A DNA stretch of 64,000 nucleotides, from the NCBI GenBank assembly GCA_900766925.1, contig CAAFXG010000266.1, positions 1 through 64,000 of the forward strand, given 5' to 3'. The notes beneath the pieces are model-generated. The model was not told where the DNA came from. It worked only from the letters and a program-made list of their open reading frames with translations, and made no database searches. Numbering within the stretch: the stretch's first letter is position 1; each line of letters opens with the position of its first letter. The stretch comes from Lachnospiraceae bacterium (GTDB taxonomy: Bacteria; Bacillota; Clostridia; Lachnospirales; Lachnospiraceae). Positions 51,053-58,989 of this stretch are shown piece after piece. Position numbers and translations under genes: made by a program.

Positions 51053-51631
51053 CTACTTAGTCCATTTAATAGTACTCTTCACTTCAGATTGATCATTTAA
51101 ATCAATAGCTGCAAATGCATCTAAAAACTGTTTTTCAACCTGCTTCATCGTTCCCCTGAAAAAATCCGGTGTAGCTGCCACATATGGTGGTTCATCAAAA
51201 AGCTTAACCGCCATGAATTCATAGAATTCATAGTAAAGCATAGCATCATCAATTATCTTGACCATCTTTTCTTCATACTCAGTTAAAGGTGTTCCCAAAA
51301 ACTTTGTATAGATAGCTGTGATCAGCCTCTCCTCTATCTCCTGATATCTGTCAAGATATTTTTTGACAGGTCTGGTAACATCAGATAAATAGCTCTCACT
51401 GGCATCATGCAAAAGACAGGCAAGTCTTACACGGGGAGTTTCCCTTCTCGCACATGCCTCTTCATAGCAGTTAAGACAATGTGCGCCAACGGAATAAAAG
51501 CTGTCATAGTGTCCGTTTGCGCGACATAACATTGAAAGTGAATGTGCGATATCTTCGATTCTTATATCAGCTTCTACCGGCTCCAACGGTCTGAAATTAA
51601 TTTTGGAATAGGTAGTAATATAATCTGTCAT
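51053..51631 (-). CDS. HD-domain phosphohydrolase
   Basis: A 192-residue HD hydrolase. The metal ligands are in SFYSVGAHCLNC (first His), ACLLHDASESYLSD (HD) and KIIDDAML (last Asp). This pattern fits the YfbR-like nucleotidase group (5'-deoxynucleotidases), though the substrate cannot be fixed. It starts 2 bases after the 49-residue membrane protein and precedes the antiporter. The link with pyrE suggests nucleotide metabolism. Confidence 0.88.
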   Translation of the reverse strand: MTDYITTYSKINFRPLEPVEADIRIEDIAHSLSMLCRANGHYDSFYSVGAHCLNCYEEACARRETPRVRLACLLHDASESYLSDVTRPVKKYLDRYQEIEERLITAIYTKFLGTPLTEYEEKMVKIIDDAMLYYEFYEFMAVKLFDEPPYVAATPDFFRGTMKQVEKQFLDAFAAIDLNDQSEVKSTIKWTK

Positions 51632-51633
51632 CC

Positions 51634-51783
51634 CTAGAAAATAAGCTCCTTCTTACCCCTTAATGTCTTGGCTCCGTTAATTATCATAACTATTCCGAAT
51701 GATATACCAACTATTATTGTCATTATTCCAATAACAAGACTGCTCACACCTACTGAATTAAGTTTTCTGTATAATTTTTCCAT
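51634..51783 (-). CDS. Small membrane protein (49 residues)
   Basis: A 49-codon frame with its ATG at 51781-51783 and GTAGGAGG 7 bases upstream, a strong ribosome-binding site. The product has a short basic N-terminus (MEKLYRKLNSVG), one long hydrophobic segment at about residues 15-36, and a basic C-terminus (KTLRGKKELIF). It starts 36 bases after pyrE and ends 2 bases before the HD gene. I do not recognise a family. Strong translation signals and position make it a likely real gene. Confidence 0.78.
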   Translation of the reverse strand: MEKLYRKLNSVGVSSLVIGIMTIIVGISFGIVMIINGAKTLRGKKELIF

Positions 51784-51819
51784 AATAAACCTCCTACTTA
51801 CTAATTGAACAACGTTACT

Positions 51820-52497
51820 TTATTTTACACCATACTGCTCATAGTATGAATCAATTGATGCCTTGAGAGCATCATCAATTATCACCTTTCCTTTATATGG
51901 CTTATTATAAAGGAATTCTACAACCTCAGCCATTGACACAATAGCATTGGCATCAAAGCCGTATTTCTCCTTTATTTCATCTAAGGCTCCAACCTTACCG
52001 CCAAGTCCTACTTCCATTCTGTTAAGTGAAACCATAAGACCCTTGATTACAACATCACCCTGAGCCTTAATAATCGGGAAGGTCTCTTCAATTGACTTAC
52101 CTGAGGTTGTAACATCCTCAATAATTACAACCCTGTCACCATCCTTAATCGGACTTCCAAGTAAAATTCCTGCATCACCATGGTCCTTAGCTTCCTTACG
52201 GTTTGAACAATAACGAATATCCTTTCCATAGAGTTCACTATATGCCATACATGTAGCAACACTTAGAGGGATTCCTTTGTAGGCAGGTCCGAACAATACA
52301 TCAAAATCATCACCATAATGTTCATGTATTGCCTTAGCATAATACTCTCCAAGCTTACGAAGCTGTGTACCCGTTACATATAATCCTGCATTCATAAAAA
52401 ATGGTGACTTTCTGCCACTCTTAAGCGTAAATTCCCCAAAGCGCAGAACCTCTGAATCCACCATAAAAGATATGAACTCTTCCTTGTACTGTTCCAT
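51820..52497 (-). CDS. pyrE: Orotate phosphoribosyltransferase
   Basis: PyrE joins orotate and PRPP to give OMP in pyrimidine synthesis. The 225-residue product has KSGRKSPFFMNAGLY near the N-terminus, DVLFGPAYKGIPL, the flexible loop RKEAKDHGDAG and the PRPP loop VVIIEDVTTSGKS. The ATG at 52495-52497 follows GGAGGT by 7 bases; an upstream GTG overlaps that site. A TATAAT (52534-52539) lies upstream with no good -35. Other pyr genes are not in the window. Confidence 0.96.
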   Translation of the reverse strand: MEQYKEEFISFMVDSEVLRFGEFTLKSGRKSPFFMNAGLYVTGTQLRKLGEYYAKAIHEHYGDDFDVLFGPAYKGIPLSVATCMAYSELYGKDIRYCSNRKEAKDHGDAGILLGSPIKDGDRVVIIEDVTTSGKSIEETFPIIKAQGDVVIKGLMVSLNRMEVGLGGKVGALDEIKEKYGFDANAIVSMAEVVEFLYNKPYKGKVIIDDALKASIDSYYEQYGVK

Positions 52498-52595
52498 TTT
52501 ATATACCTCCACTAATCAACAATAGATGCTTATATTATATCTGAACAAGACATTTTTTTCCATAGTAAAATAAATTAAAACAAACACCATTTCTG

Positions 52596-53591
52596 TTATT
52601 CAAATGTATATATAATCTGTCCTGTCTGTTCATCTGTTTTTTGGGATAAGCACTTACTGTCATAGTACATTTTTGCACCTTCATGCAAGGTTCCCTCTAT
52701 ATTATCTGTAGCAAATGCCATATCAGGGCAGCTGCCTTCACCCAATTCAGTATTGATTTCCGATGAATGGTTAAATATTGCTTCAGTAAGGATATTCACT
52801 TTCTTACTGTCAAATTTTTCATCCGCAACAAGAACAGCCTTCGCCCCAATGGTAATTACAACTGATTCCTGATTTTCATATGTCCACGAAGGAATAACGA
52901 TAGCCTGATATCCCGGATATAAATTCATCATGTACTCAATAGTATCATCATCAAGCGACAACACATTTATATCCATTTCCTTTGACAAATCATCAATAAT
53001 TGTATCAGGAAATGCCGAAACAACAAAGAATGCATCTATCCTGTCTTCCCTCATTGCCTTCGCAGCGTCTGCAGGCGTATAATTATATTTTTCAATCATA
53101 CTCTCATCAATACCGGCCGATTTGAGTATTTCCTCTGCAATATTTTCAGCTCCTGACTCTTCTACACCAACAGAGATTCTCTTACCATTCAAATCACTAA
53201 CTGATTTAATTTTTGAAGCCTTAGAAACAACAATCTGACAAGGCTCCGTGTAAAGATTTGCAACCACACGCGCACCGGTGTATGGATTGTCAGCAAATTT
53301 CCCTTTCCCTGAAGCGGCATTATACAAGGCATCATCTTCAACAATCGCGATATCCAAAAGTCCATCTCTCATTAATGTTAAATTTTCATAAGAACCGGCG
53401 GTTTCTTTAATTACGGTTGCATCTGACAGACCATCCTGTTTTGCATGCTCCATAAGTGAGCCTGCATACGTGTTATAAACTCCGTTTTTGTTATCTGTAC
53501 CAAAACGTATATTTTTATTTTTCCCACATGACATTAAGCTAAGCGCCAGAACTGATAATATCAGAAGTGACAGTATTTTTTTTAAACGCAT
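52596..53591 (-). CDS. TAXI family TRAP-type solute-binding lipoprotein
   Basis: A 331-residue lipoprotein. The signal ends in a lipobox ALSLMSC (Cys at about residue 22), followed by a TAXI/NMT1-like domain: IRFGTDNKNGVYNTYAGSLM, GSYENLTLMRDGLLDIAIVE and EPCQIVVSKASKIKSVSDLN, then NGKRISVGVEESGAENIAEE. It would bind a small solute at the cell surface. No TRAP permease genes are adjacent, which is unusual for a TAXI receptor. It starts 20 bases after coaBC with AAGGAG, so it is likely in the same transcript. The ligand is unknown. Confidence 0.9.
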   Translation of the reverse strand: MRLKKILSLLILSVLALSLMSCGKNKNIRFGTDNKNGVYNTYAGSLMEHAKQDGLSDATVIKETAGSYENLTLMRDGLLDIAIVEDDALYNAASGKGKFADNPYTGARVVANLYTEPCQIVVSKASKIKSVSDLNGKRISVGVEESGAENIAEEILKSAGIDESMIEKYNYTPADAAKAMREDRIDAFFVVSAFPDTIIDDLSKEMDINVLSLDDDTIEYMMNLYPGYQAIVIPSWTYENQESVVITIGAKAVLVADEKFDSKKVNILTEAIFNHSSEINTELGEGSCPDMAFATDNIEGTLHEGAKMYYDSKCLSQKTDEQTGQIIYTFE

Positions 53592-53611
53592 ATAACAGTC
53601 TCCTTTTTGTA

Positions 53612-54808
53612 TTATAAATTGTCAATAATTGTATCTAATATTTTGTCAGCAGCCTCATCCTTAGTAAGCTTTGGAAGTTCAATGATACTATCCCTTGTAA
53701 TCATTGTGATAATATTTGTATCCGTTCTAAAGCCTGCGCCCTCCTGTTTAAGGTTATTTGCACAAATCATATCAACATTCTTTTTAACAAGCTTAGTTTT
53801 TGAATTTTCCAGCATGTTTTCAGTTTCCATTGAAAATCCACATATAAACTGACCTGATTTCTTATTTTCACCAAGATATTTCAGAATATCCTTCGTCCTT
53901 GTAAGAGGGACAGACATGTCATCGTCCTTTTTCTTAATCTTGTTATCTGAGAAGGTTGACGGAGTATAATCTGCAACTGCAGCAGCCTTGATAATAATAT
54001 CCATTTCAGATGATACAGCAGTAACCGCTTCATACATATCCTGTGCAGTTGTAACATCAACTACATTTACACCAAACGGCCTTTCTAACGCTACAGGACC
54101 GGAAACCAGTGTGACTTTTGCACCTCTTAGTGCTGCGCGCTTAGCAAGAGCATATCCCATTTTGCCGGATGAGTGATTACTTATAAATCTTACAGGATCT
54201 ATAGGCTCCCTGGTCGGTCCGGCGGTAATCAGTACCTTCTTACCGATTAAGTCATGTTCACATGCTATCTCATTGAGTACGGCATTCACCAGCATATCTC
54301 TGTCAGGAAGCTTACCCTTACCCTCATAGCCGCATGCAAGATAGCCTGTTGACGAATCAATCACCTTATAGCCGAATTTTTTAAGCTTTTCGATGTTATC
54401 CTGTACAATCGGATTTTCAAGCATGTATTGATTCATGGATGGACAAATAAGCATAGGACATCTTGCAGGAAGGACTGTTGTTGTAAGCATGTCGTCCGCA
54501 ATTCCATTTGCAAGCTTACCTATTACATCTGCCGATGCAGGAGCAATCAGAAATAAATCCGCTCCTGTTCCAAGACTTATATGGGGAACTCTCACACTGT
54601 CATCAACGTCCCTGTCAAAGGTATCCACATAGCATTTATTTTTTGTAAGTACCTCAAATGTATAAGGCGGTATTATCTTAGTTGCATTTTCAGTCATAAT
54701 AACATGTACATTTGCATTAAGCTTATACAGGGCACTCGCAACATCAACCATCTTGTAGGCTGCAATACCACCTGACACACCGATAATTATATTCTTCCCT
54801 TTTAACAT
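53612..54808 (-). CDS. coaBC: Phosphopantothenoylcysteine decarboxylase / phosphopantothenate-cysteine ligase
   Basis: Bifunctional CoaBC couples phosphopantothenate to cysteine and decarboxylates the product, giving 4'-phosphopantetheine. The 398-residue product has the N-terminal FMN flavoprotein domain (GVSGGIAAYKMVDVASAL, VPHISLG, CPSMNQYML, LACGYEGKGKLPD) and the C-terminal ligase domain (VLITAGPTREPIDPVRFISN, HSSGKMGYALAKRAALRGA). Both are complete. It lies 3 bases after panD. Confidence 0.97.
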   Translation of the reverse strand: MLKGKNIIIGVSGGIAAYKMVDVASALYKLNANVHVIMTENATKIIPPYTFEVLTKNKCYVDTFDRDVDDSVRVPHISLGTGADLFLIAPASADVIGKLANGIADDMLTTTVLPARCPMLICPSMNQYMLENPIVQDNIEKLKKFGYKVIDSSTGYLACGYEGKGKLPDRDMLVNAVLNEIACEHDLIGKKVLITAGPTREPIDPVRFISNHSSGKMGYALAKRAALRGAKVTLVSGPVALERPFGVNVVDVTTAQDMYEAVTAVSSEMDIIIKAAAVADYTPSTFSDNKIKKKDDDMSVPLTRTKDILKYLGENKKSGQFICGFSMETENMLENSKTKLVKKNVDMICANNLKQEGAGFRTDTNIITMITRDSIIELPKLTKDEAADKILDTIIDNL

Positions 54809-54811
54809 TTC

Positions 54812-55204
54812 TTACTCCATATCCTCTAATAAACCATGCTTCTCATAGCTTGTAATACGAGAAATCCTATTATCTTCATTCACAAATACAACCTTAGGTC
54901 TATGCTCCTTACACTCTTCAGGTGTCATTTGCGCATAACACATAATTATGATTTTATCTCCGGTCTGAACCATACGGGCAGCCGCACCGTTCAGACAAAT
55001 CATTCCGCTGTTTTTCTCACCTGCAATAACATATGTTTCAAAACGACTGCCGTTGTCAACGTCAACTATCTGCACCTTTTCGTACTCGATTATTCCTGAC
55101 GCTTCCATAAGTGCTTCATCAACTGTAATGCTTCCGACATAATTAAGCTCGGCCTGTTTAACAACAGCTCTGTGTATTTTACTCTTTAACACATTGATAT
55201 ACAT
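54812..55204 (-). CDS. panD: Aspartate 1-decarboxylase
   Basis: PanD makes beta-alanine from aspartate and self-cleaves to form a pyruvoyl group. The 130-residue product has LKSKIHRAVVKQAELNYVGS with the Gly-Ser processing site in YVGSITVDE, then ICLNGAAARMVQTGDKIIIM. The ATG at 55202-55204 with upstream GGAGGAG was chosen; a TTG two codons earlier is possible. It lies between panC and coaBC. Confidence 0.96.
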   Translation of the reverse strand: MYINVLKSKIHRAVVKQAELNYVGSITVDEALMEASGIIEYEKVQIVDVDNGSRFETYVIAGEKNSGMICLNGAAARMVQTGDKIIIMCYAQMTPEECKEHRPKVVFVNEDNRISRITSYEKHGLLEDME

Positions 55205-55241
55205 GCACAAGTCTCCTCCTTAAATCAAAAATTCTGCAATA

Positions 55242-56090
55242 CTATACTGTCATCATAAAGTTATCAATCAGACGTGCCTCTCCACCAATCTTAACTGCAA
55301 TTGCGCAAAGAATATCACCGCTGATTACATCGATACTTTTCATTGTATTTACATCTACAATCTCAACATAATCTATTTCTGCAAGGGGTGCTGTGTTAAT
55401 CATTTCCTTCATCGCTCCAATAACGACTTCAGCACGTCTCTCTCCGTCCTCAATCATTTTTTTGCCCATGAAAATTGATTTGCTGAGAATTACAGCCTGT
55501 TTTCTCGATTCCGGCGAAAGATATGTGTTTCTGGAGCTCTTTGCAAGCCCGTCAGCCTCTCTTATTATCGGACAGCCCACAATTTCAATATCCATGTTAA
55601 GGTCCTTAACCATTCTTTTGATTACTGCAAGCTGCTGGGCATCCTTCTCACCAAAGTAAGCTCTGTCAGGCTGTACAATGTTAAACAGCTTATTTACAAC
55701 AGTGCATACTCCTCTGAAATGTACGGGTCTTGACAATCCGCAAAGTGCATTGGTAAGACCATTCATATCAACATATGAGCAAAAACCATCGCTGTACATC
55801 TCCTCAGGCTCAGGATGGAAAATAAGCTTGGCTCCTGCGGCTTCAACAAGTCTTGAATCAGCCTCCAAATCTCTCGGATAGCTTGCTAAATCTTCCGTAG
55901 GTCCAAACTGCATCGGATTTACAAATATACTGACAACCGCCACATCATTTTCTGCGACAGCTCTTTTAATCAGGCTCTCATGACCCTCATGGAGATATCC
56001 CATGGTTGGCACAAAGCCGACTGTAAGACCATCCTTCTTCCATTCCTTTATCTGTTTCCTAACCTCTGCCACTGTTCTTGCTATGTTCAT
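55242..56090 (-). CDS. panC: Pantothenate synthetase
   Basis: PanC joins pantoate and beta-alanine with ATP. The 282-residue product has the nucleotide-binding VGFVPTMGYLHEGHESLI, VVSIFVNPMQFGPTEDL, YPRDLEADSRLVE, FGEKDAQQLAVIKRM and KSSRNTYLSPESRKQA. All of these are diagnostic, and the length is standard. It lies 66 bases after panB. Confidence 0.97.
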   Translation of the reverse strand: MNIARTVAEVRKQIKEWKKDGLTVGFVPTMGYLHEGHESLIKRAVAENDVAVVSIFVNPMQFGPTEDLASYPRDLEADSRLVEAAGAKLIFHPEPEEMYSDGFCSYVDMNGLTNALCGLSRPVHFRGVCTVVNKLFNIVQPDRAYFGEKDAQQLAVIKRMVKDLNMDIEIVGCPIIREADGLAKSSRNTYLSPESRKQAVILSKSIFMGKKMIEDGERRAEVVIGAMKEMINTAPLAEIDYVEIVDVNTMKSIDVISGDILCAIAVKIGGEARLIDNFMMTV

Positions 56091-56156
56091 AGTTCTTCCT
56101 TTCTGTCAATCCGACCTTGTAAATTATATTACTTACAGATTAATTTGTTAAATATA

Positions 56157-56984
56157 TTAATATAACTTATCTATAATCTCATCACTTATTGCAAATGTAT
56201 GCTCCTTACCGGGGAAGGTTGATGACTTAACCTCGCTTATATATGCCTTAAAAGCTGCTGTCATCGCATTCCCCACATCTCCAAAACGCTTGACAAACTT
56301 AGGTGTAAAATCAGTAAACATTCCAATTGCATCCGCATATACCAGAACCTGTCCGTCACAGCCTGCACCTGCACCAATGCCTATTGTCGGTATATCAATC
56401 TTCTTAGTTATCAGGGTTGCCAGCTTATCAGGTACACACTCCATTGTTACCGCAAATGCCCCTGCCTCAGCCACTGCCAGTGCATCTTCTATAAGCTTCT
56501 CAGCAGCCTTTTCTGATTTACCCTGAACCTTAAAGCCACCAAATTCATTTATGTGCTGAGGTGTAAGTCCTATATGTGCCATTACAGGAATTCCTGCATC
56601 TGTAATTGCCTTAATCTGAGGTGCGACCTCCTTGCCACCCTCAAGCTTTACAGCCTGGGCTCTGCCTTCCTTCATTAAACGTCCTGCGTTGAAAACCGCA
56701 TCATAAACCGAGGTTTGATATGACATGAAAGGCATATCAACAACCACTAATGCTTCCTTTGCACCTCTGGCAACTGCTGCTGAATGATGAATCATATCAT
56801 CCACAGTTACAGAAAGCGTATCCTCATAACCAAGCACAACATTTCCAAGAGAATCTCCCACTAATATTGCATCAATGCCTGCCTCATCAATAAGCTTTGC
56901 CGTGGAATAATCATACGCAGTAAGCATTGTAAGCTTCTCACCATTTTTCTTTGCCTCTGAAAATGTTAAAACAGTCTTTTTCAT
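56157..56984 (-). CDS. panB: 3-methyl-2-oxobutanoate hydroxymethyltransferase
   Basis: PanB makes ketopantoate from ketoisovalerate and methylenetetrahydrofolate. The 275-residue product has KLTMLTAYDYSTAKLIDEAG, LVGDSLGNVVLGYEDTLSV, VVVDMPFMSYQTS, VKLEGGKEVAPQI, GIPVMAHIGLTPQHINEFGG and TIGIGAGAGCDGQVLVYAD, covering metal and substrate sites. GGAGG precedes the ATG. It lies 14 bases after the reductase gene. Confidence 0.97.
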   Translation of the reverse strand: MKKTVLTFSEAKKNGEKLTMLTAYDYSTAKLIDEAGIDAILVGDSLGNVVLGYEDTLSVTVDDMIHHSAAVARGAKEALVVVDMPFMSYQTSVYDAVFNAGRLMKEGRAQAVKLEGGKEVAPQIKAITDAGIPVMAHIGLTPQHINEFGGFKVQGKSEKAAEKLIEDALAVAEAGAFAVTMECVPDKLATLITKKIDIPTIGIGAGAGCDGQVLVYADAIGMFTDFTPKFVKRFGDVGNAMTAAFKAYISEVKSSTFPGKEHTFAISDEIIDKLY

Positions 56985-56998
56985 TTTAAATTATCCTC

Positions 56999-57892
56999 CT
57001 ATAAATGTCTACCTATCAATTCATTTAGCTTGTCATAGCTTTCATTAATTTCTTCATTATTCCCACTGTCAGATATTTTAATTGCATTTTCCCTTGCAAT
57101 ACCGATAAGCTCCTTCGATAACAGACTGTATACCTTTAGATGCTCACCCTTAAGCACTTTTGTATGTTTAGAAACAGTATCAATATCACATCTTGCAACC
57201 GGTCCCGTAAGTGAATTATTACAGCCGTAATTAATTATGTTAGATGCATTATTCTCAAATAACGGCTTAAGTGCTCTTTCTGCATCCTCTTTATTAAATC
57301 CACATTCCACCAGAAGTTCAACGGCCATATGATACAGACCTACAACCAGATTACTCGCAAAAACAGCAGATGCATGGTACTTTACCTTGTTTGATGCATC
57401 AATAACCTTAACCTCGTGATCCATGGACGCAAACAAATCCACAAAGCTCTGCAAATATCTTTCATGACCTTCAATTGTAATAAAGCAATCGCTGAAATTA
57501 ATATACGACTCGGTCTTTGAATTGACCGCATATACAGGATGTATCGAATAACCATATACTGGCTGCTTCATACCAGAAAATACCTGTGAGGAAAGAGCCC
57601 CACTGGTATGACATATTATCTTACCATCAAGAACATCTCCAAGTCCGTCCAGCATTTCTGCCATAACAGCTATCTGTCCATCAGGCACAGTAATAAACAA
57701 AGTATCGCTTTCCTTAACCAAATCCACCAGGGCTTCATAGTATAACGTATCAGTAAATTCTGCCGCTTCCTTAGCACTCTCAACATTTCTGCTGTAATAA
57801 CCGGTAACGATTATGCCTTCGGGCTTCTTCACAGTAATATGTTTACCAAGAGTAAAACCCATTCTGCCGGCACCAATAAATCCAATCCTCAT
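56999..57892 (-). CDS. Rossmann/DUF2520 reductase, probable PanG-type ketopantoate reductase
   Basis: A 297-residue protein with an N-terminal NAD(P)-binding Rossmann fold (MRIGFIGAGRMGFTLGKH), VKESDTLFITVPDGQI, a CHTSGALSSQVFSG motif and GYSIHPVYAVNSK, and a helical C-terminal DUF2520 domain with YHASAVFASNLVVGLYHMAV. Proteins of this kind include PanG, an alternative ketopantoate reductase. Being the first gene of the panB-panC-panD-coaBC unit strongly supports this role; classical panE is absent from the window. The assignment by context is an inference. AGGAGG precedes the ATG. Confidence 0.85.
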   Translation of the reverse strand: MRIGFIGAGRMGFTLGKHITVKKPEGIIVTGYYSRNVESAKEAAEFTDTLYYEALVDLVKESDTLFITVPDGQIAVMAEMLDGLGDVLDGKIICHTSGALSSQVFSGMKQPVYGYSIHPVYAVNSKTESYINFSDCFITIEGHERYLQSFVDLFASMDHEVKVIDASNKVKYHASAVFASNLVVGLYHMAVELLVECGFNKEDAERALKPLFENNASNIINYGCNNSLTGPVARCDIDTVSKHTKVLKGEHLKVYSLLSKELIGIARENAIKISDSGNNEEINESYDKLNELIGRHL

Positions 57893-58001
57893 ACTACCAC
57901 CTCCTAAGAACTAAATAATAAAATAAATGGTATCCCGGGTGTGGTATTATTAAGCTTTACTTCTGTATTCTTCCGGTATGGCTTCTATCGAATACCATCC
58001 A
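57893..58001 (-). promoter_or_regulatory. Structured leader of the pan operon
   Basis: The leader of about 110 bases between the predicted transcription start and the first gene holds one GGTATTC segment that can pair with several downstream partners: ATACC, GAATAC, AATACC and ATACCAT. Such mutually exclusive stems fit a regulatory leader. A 'pan' RNA motif is known upstream of pan genes in other bacteria; I cannot confirm that this one belongs to it. Confidence 0.4.
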
Positions 58002-58007
58002 AAAAGA

Positions 58008-58036
58008 AATATATCATGTAATGCTTTTTTTGTAAA
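58008..58036 (-). promoter_or_regulatory. Sigma-A promoter for the pan/CoA operon
   Basis: On the minus strand TTTACA (58031-58036) and TATATT (58008-58013) are 17 bases apart, just behind the terminator of the glycosyltransferase gene. Confidence 0.65.
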
Positions 58037-58051
58037 TAAAGCAGCAACAAA

Positions 58052-58077
58052 AAAATGTACTAAATCAAGTACATTTT
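58052..58077 (-). terminator. Intrinsic terminator after the glycosyltransferase gene
   Basis: A perfect 10-bp stem (58052-58061 with 58068-58077, AATGTACT/AGTACATT core) with a six-base loop runs on the minus strand into TTTTTTT. It lies 8 bases after the stop codon. Confidence 0.85.
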
Positions 58078-58085
58078 ACATGATT

Positions 58086-58985
58086 TTAGCACATTTTTTT
58101 ACCTTCTCTTATTCCTTTTATATACGCCCTTAAGCCTTTAATTTTATTTTTCTCATATAGTATGGTACCAATGATTCTTTTCCAAAGATATCTTGTATAG
58201 GACTTATTGCCCCTCAAAATAGCTCTGTAGCGTCTGTTAATATATGTTATGTTCCGCGCAGTATAATATTTGCGCATTTCCGAATATGCAAATATTGTCT
58301 TTGACTTGCCCAGGAAGCTTACCTTTATAAGATTATTTCCCATTTCGTGTAAATATCCGTAGCTGTTTACACGTATAATGTCGTAGTCATTTTCCTCAAG
58401 CCTAAGACAGAACTCATCATCCACCATATCGATAAACAGCCTTTCATCAAAGCCCCCAACAGCCTTCCATGCGGACACTGACAGAAGATTCCCACTGGTA
58501 ATGCAGGTATGAACAAATTCATACTCAGGCATTTTACCATTTCCCATGTCAGTCTTTGAACCATTATTATTCTTCTCTGCGTAGTTTCTGTCCCTTCTAA
58601 GGCAGGTAAGCGATGCAGGGTGTATAGATTTATTTAGGCTTAGCTCAAGATACGGCTCATACATAGCAATAATATTATCATAAACAACGGTATCATCATC
58701 AAGAGTTAATACCCAGTCAGCCTTTCCCTTAGATGCAGACTCGCTCATTATCTGGTTAAGTGCTTTTGCCACACCCAGATTCTTACTGTTTTCTATGAGG
58801 AATATTTTACCGTCAGAGTTATCATCATCAAATTTCTTAACGAGTCGTCTTATTTCACTGATATTATCCGAGCCATTATCAACAATGACAAGCCCCTTAA
58901 CCTGTGGAAAGACGGCGCCGATATTCTGTTTCAATCTCTCTGTATCTGAATTATATGTAATTATTCCAGCATATATTGTTGCCAA
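58086..58985 (-). CDS. Family 2 glycosyltransferase
   Basis: A 299-residue GT-A glycosyltransferase, similar to rhamnosyl- or galactofuranosyltransferase-like enzymes. The nucleotide-binding part reads IYAGIITYNSD, LVIVDNGSDNIS and NLGVAKALNQIMSE; the metal motif is WVLTLDDDTVVYDN (DDD), and a later GGFDERLFIDMVDDEFCLRL follows. The TTG start at 58983-58985 has AAGGAG 7 bases upstream inside the hemW stop region. A longer reading to 59003 overlaps that site. The acceptor is unknown; its place behind hemW, where hrcA lies in Bacillus, suggests a local replacement. Confidence 0.9.
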   Translation of the reverse strand: MATIYAGIITYNSDTERLKQNIGAVFPQVKGLVIVDNGSDNISEIRRLVKKFDDDNSDGKIFLIENSKNLGVAKALNQIMSESASKGKADWVLTLDDDTVVYDNIIAMYEPYLELSLNKSIHPASLTCLRRDRNYAEKNNNGSKTDMGNGKMPEYEFVHTCITSGNLLSVSAWKAVGGFDERLFIDMVDDEFCLRLEENDYDIIRVNSYGYLHEMGNNLIKVSFLGKSKTIFAYSEMRKYYTARNITYINRRYRAILRGNKSYTRYLWKRIIGTILYEKNKIKGLRAYIKGIREGKKMC

Positions 58986-58989
58986 GGTC

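Noticed and set aside
57930..57990. 13-codon upstream frame (begins MVFDRSHTG) in the pan leader
   Set aside because: It has no proper ribosome-binding site; the repeated GGTAT/ATACC elements are better explained as RNA pairing.
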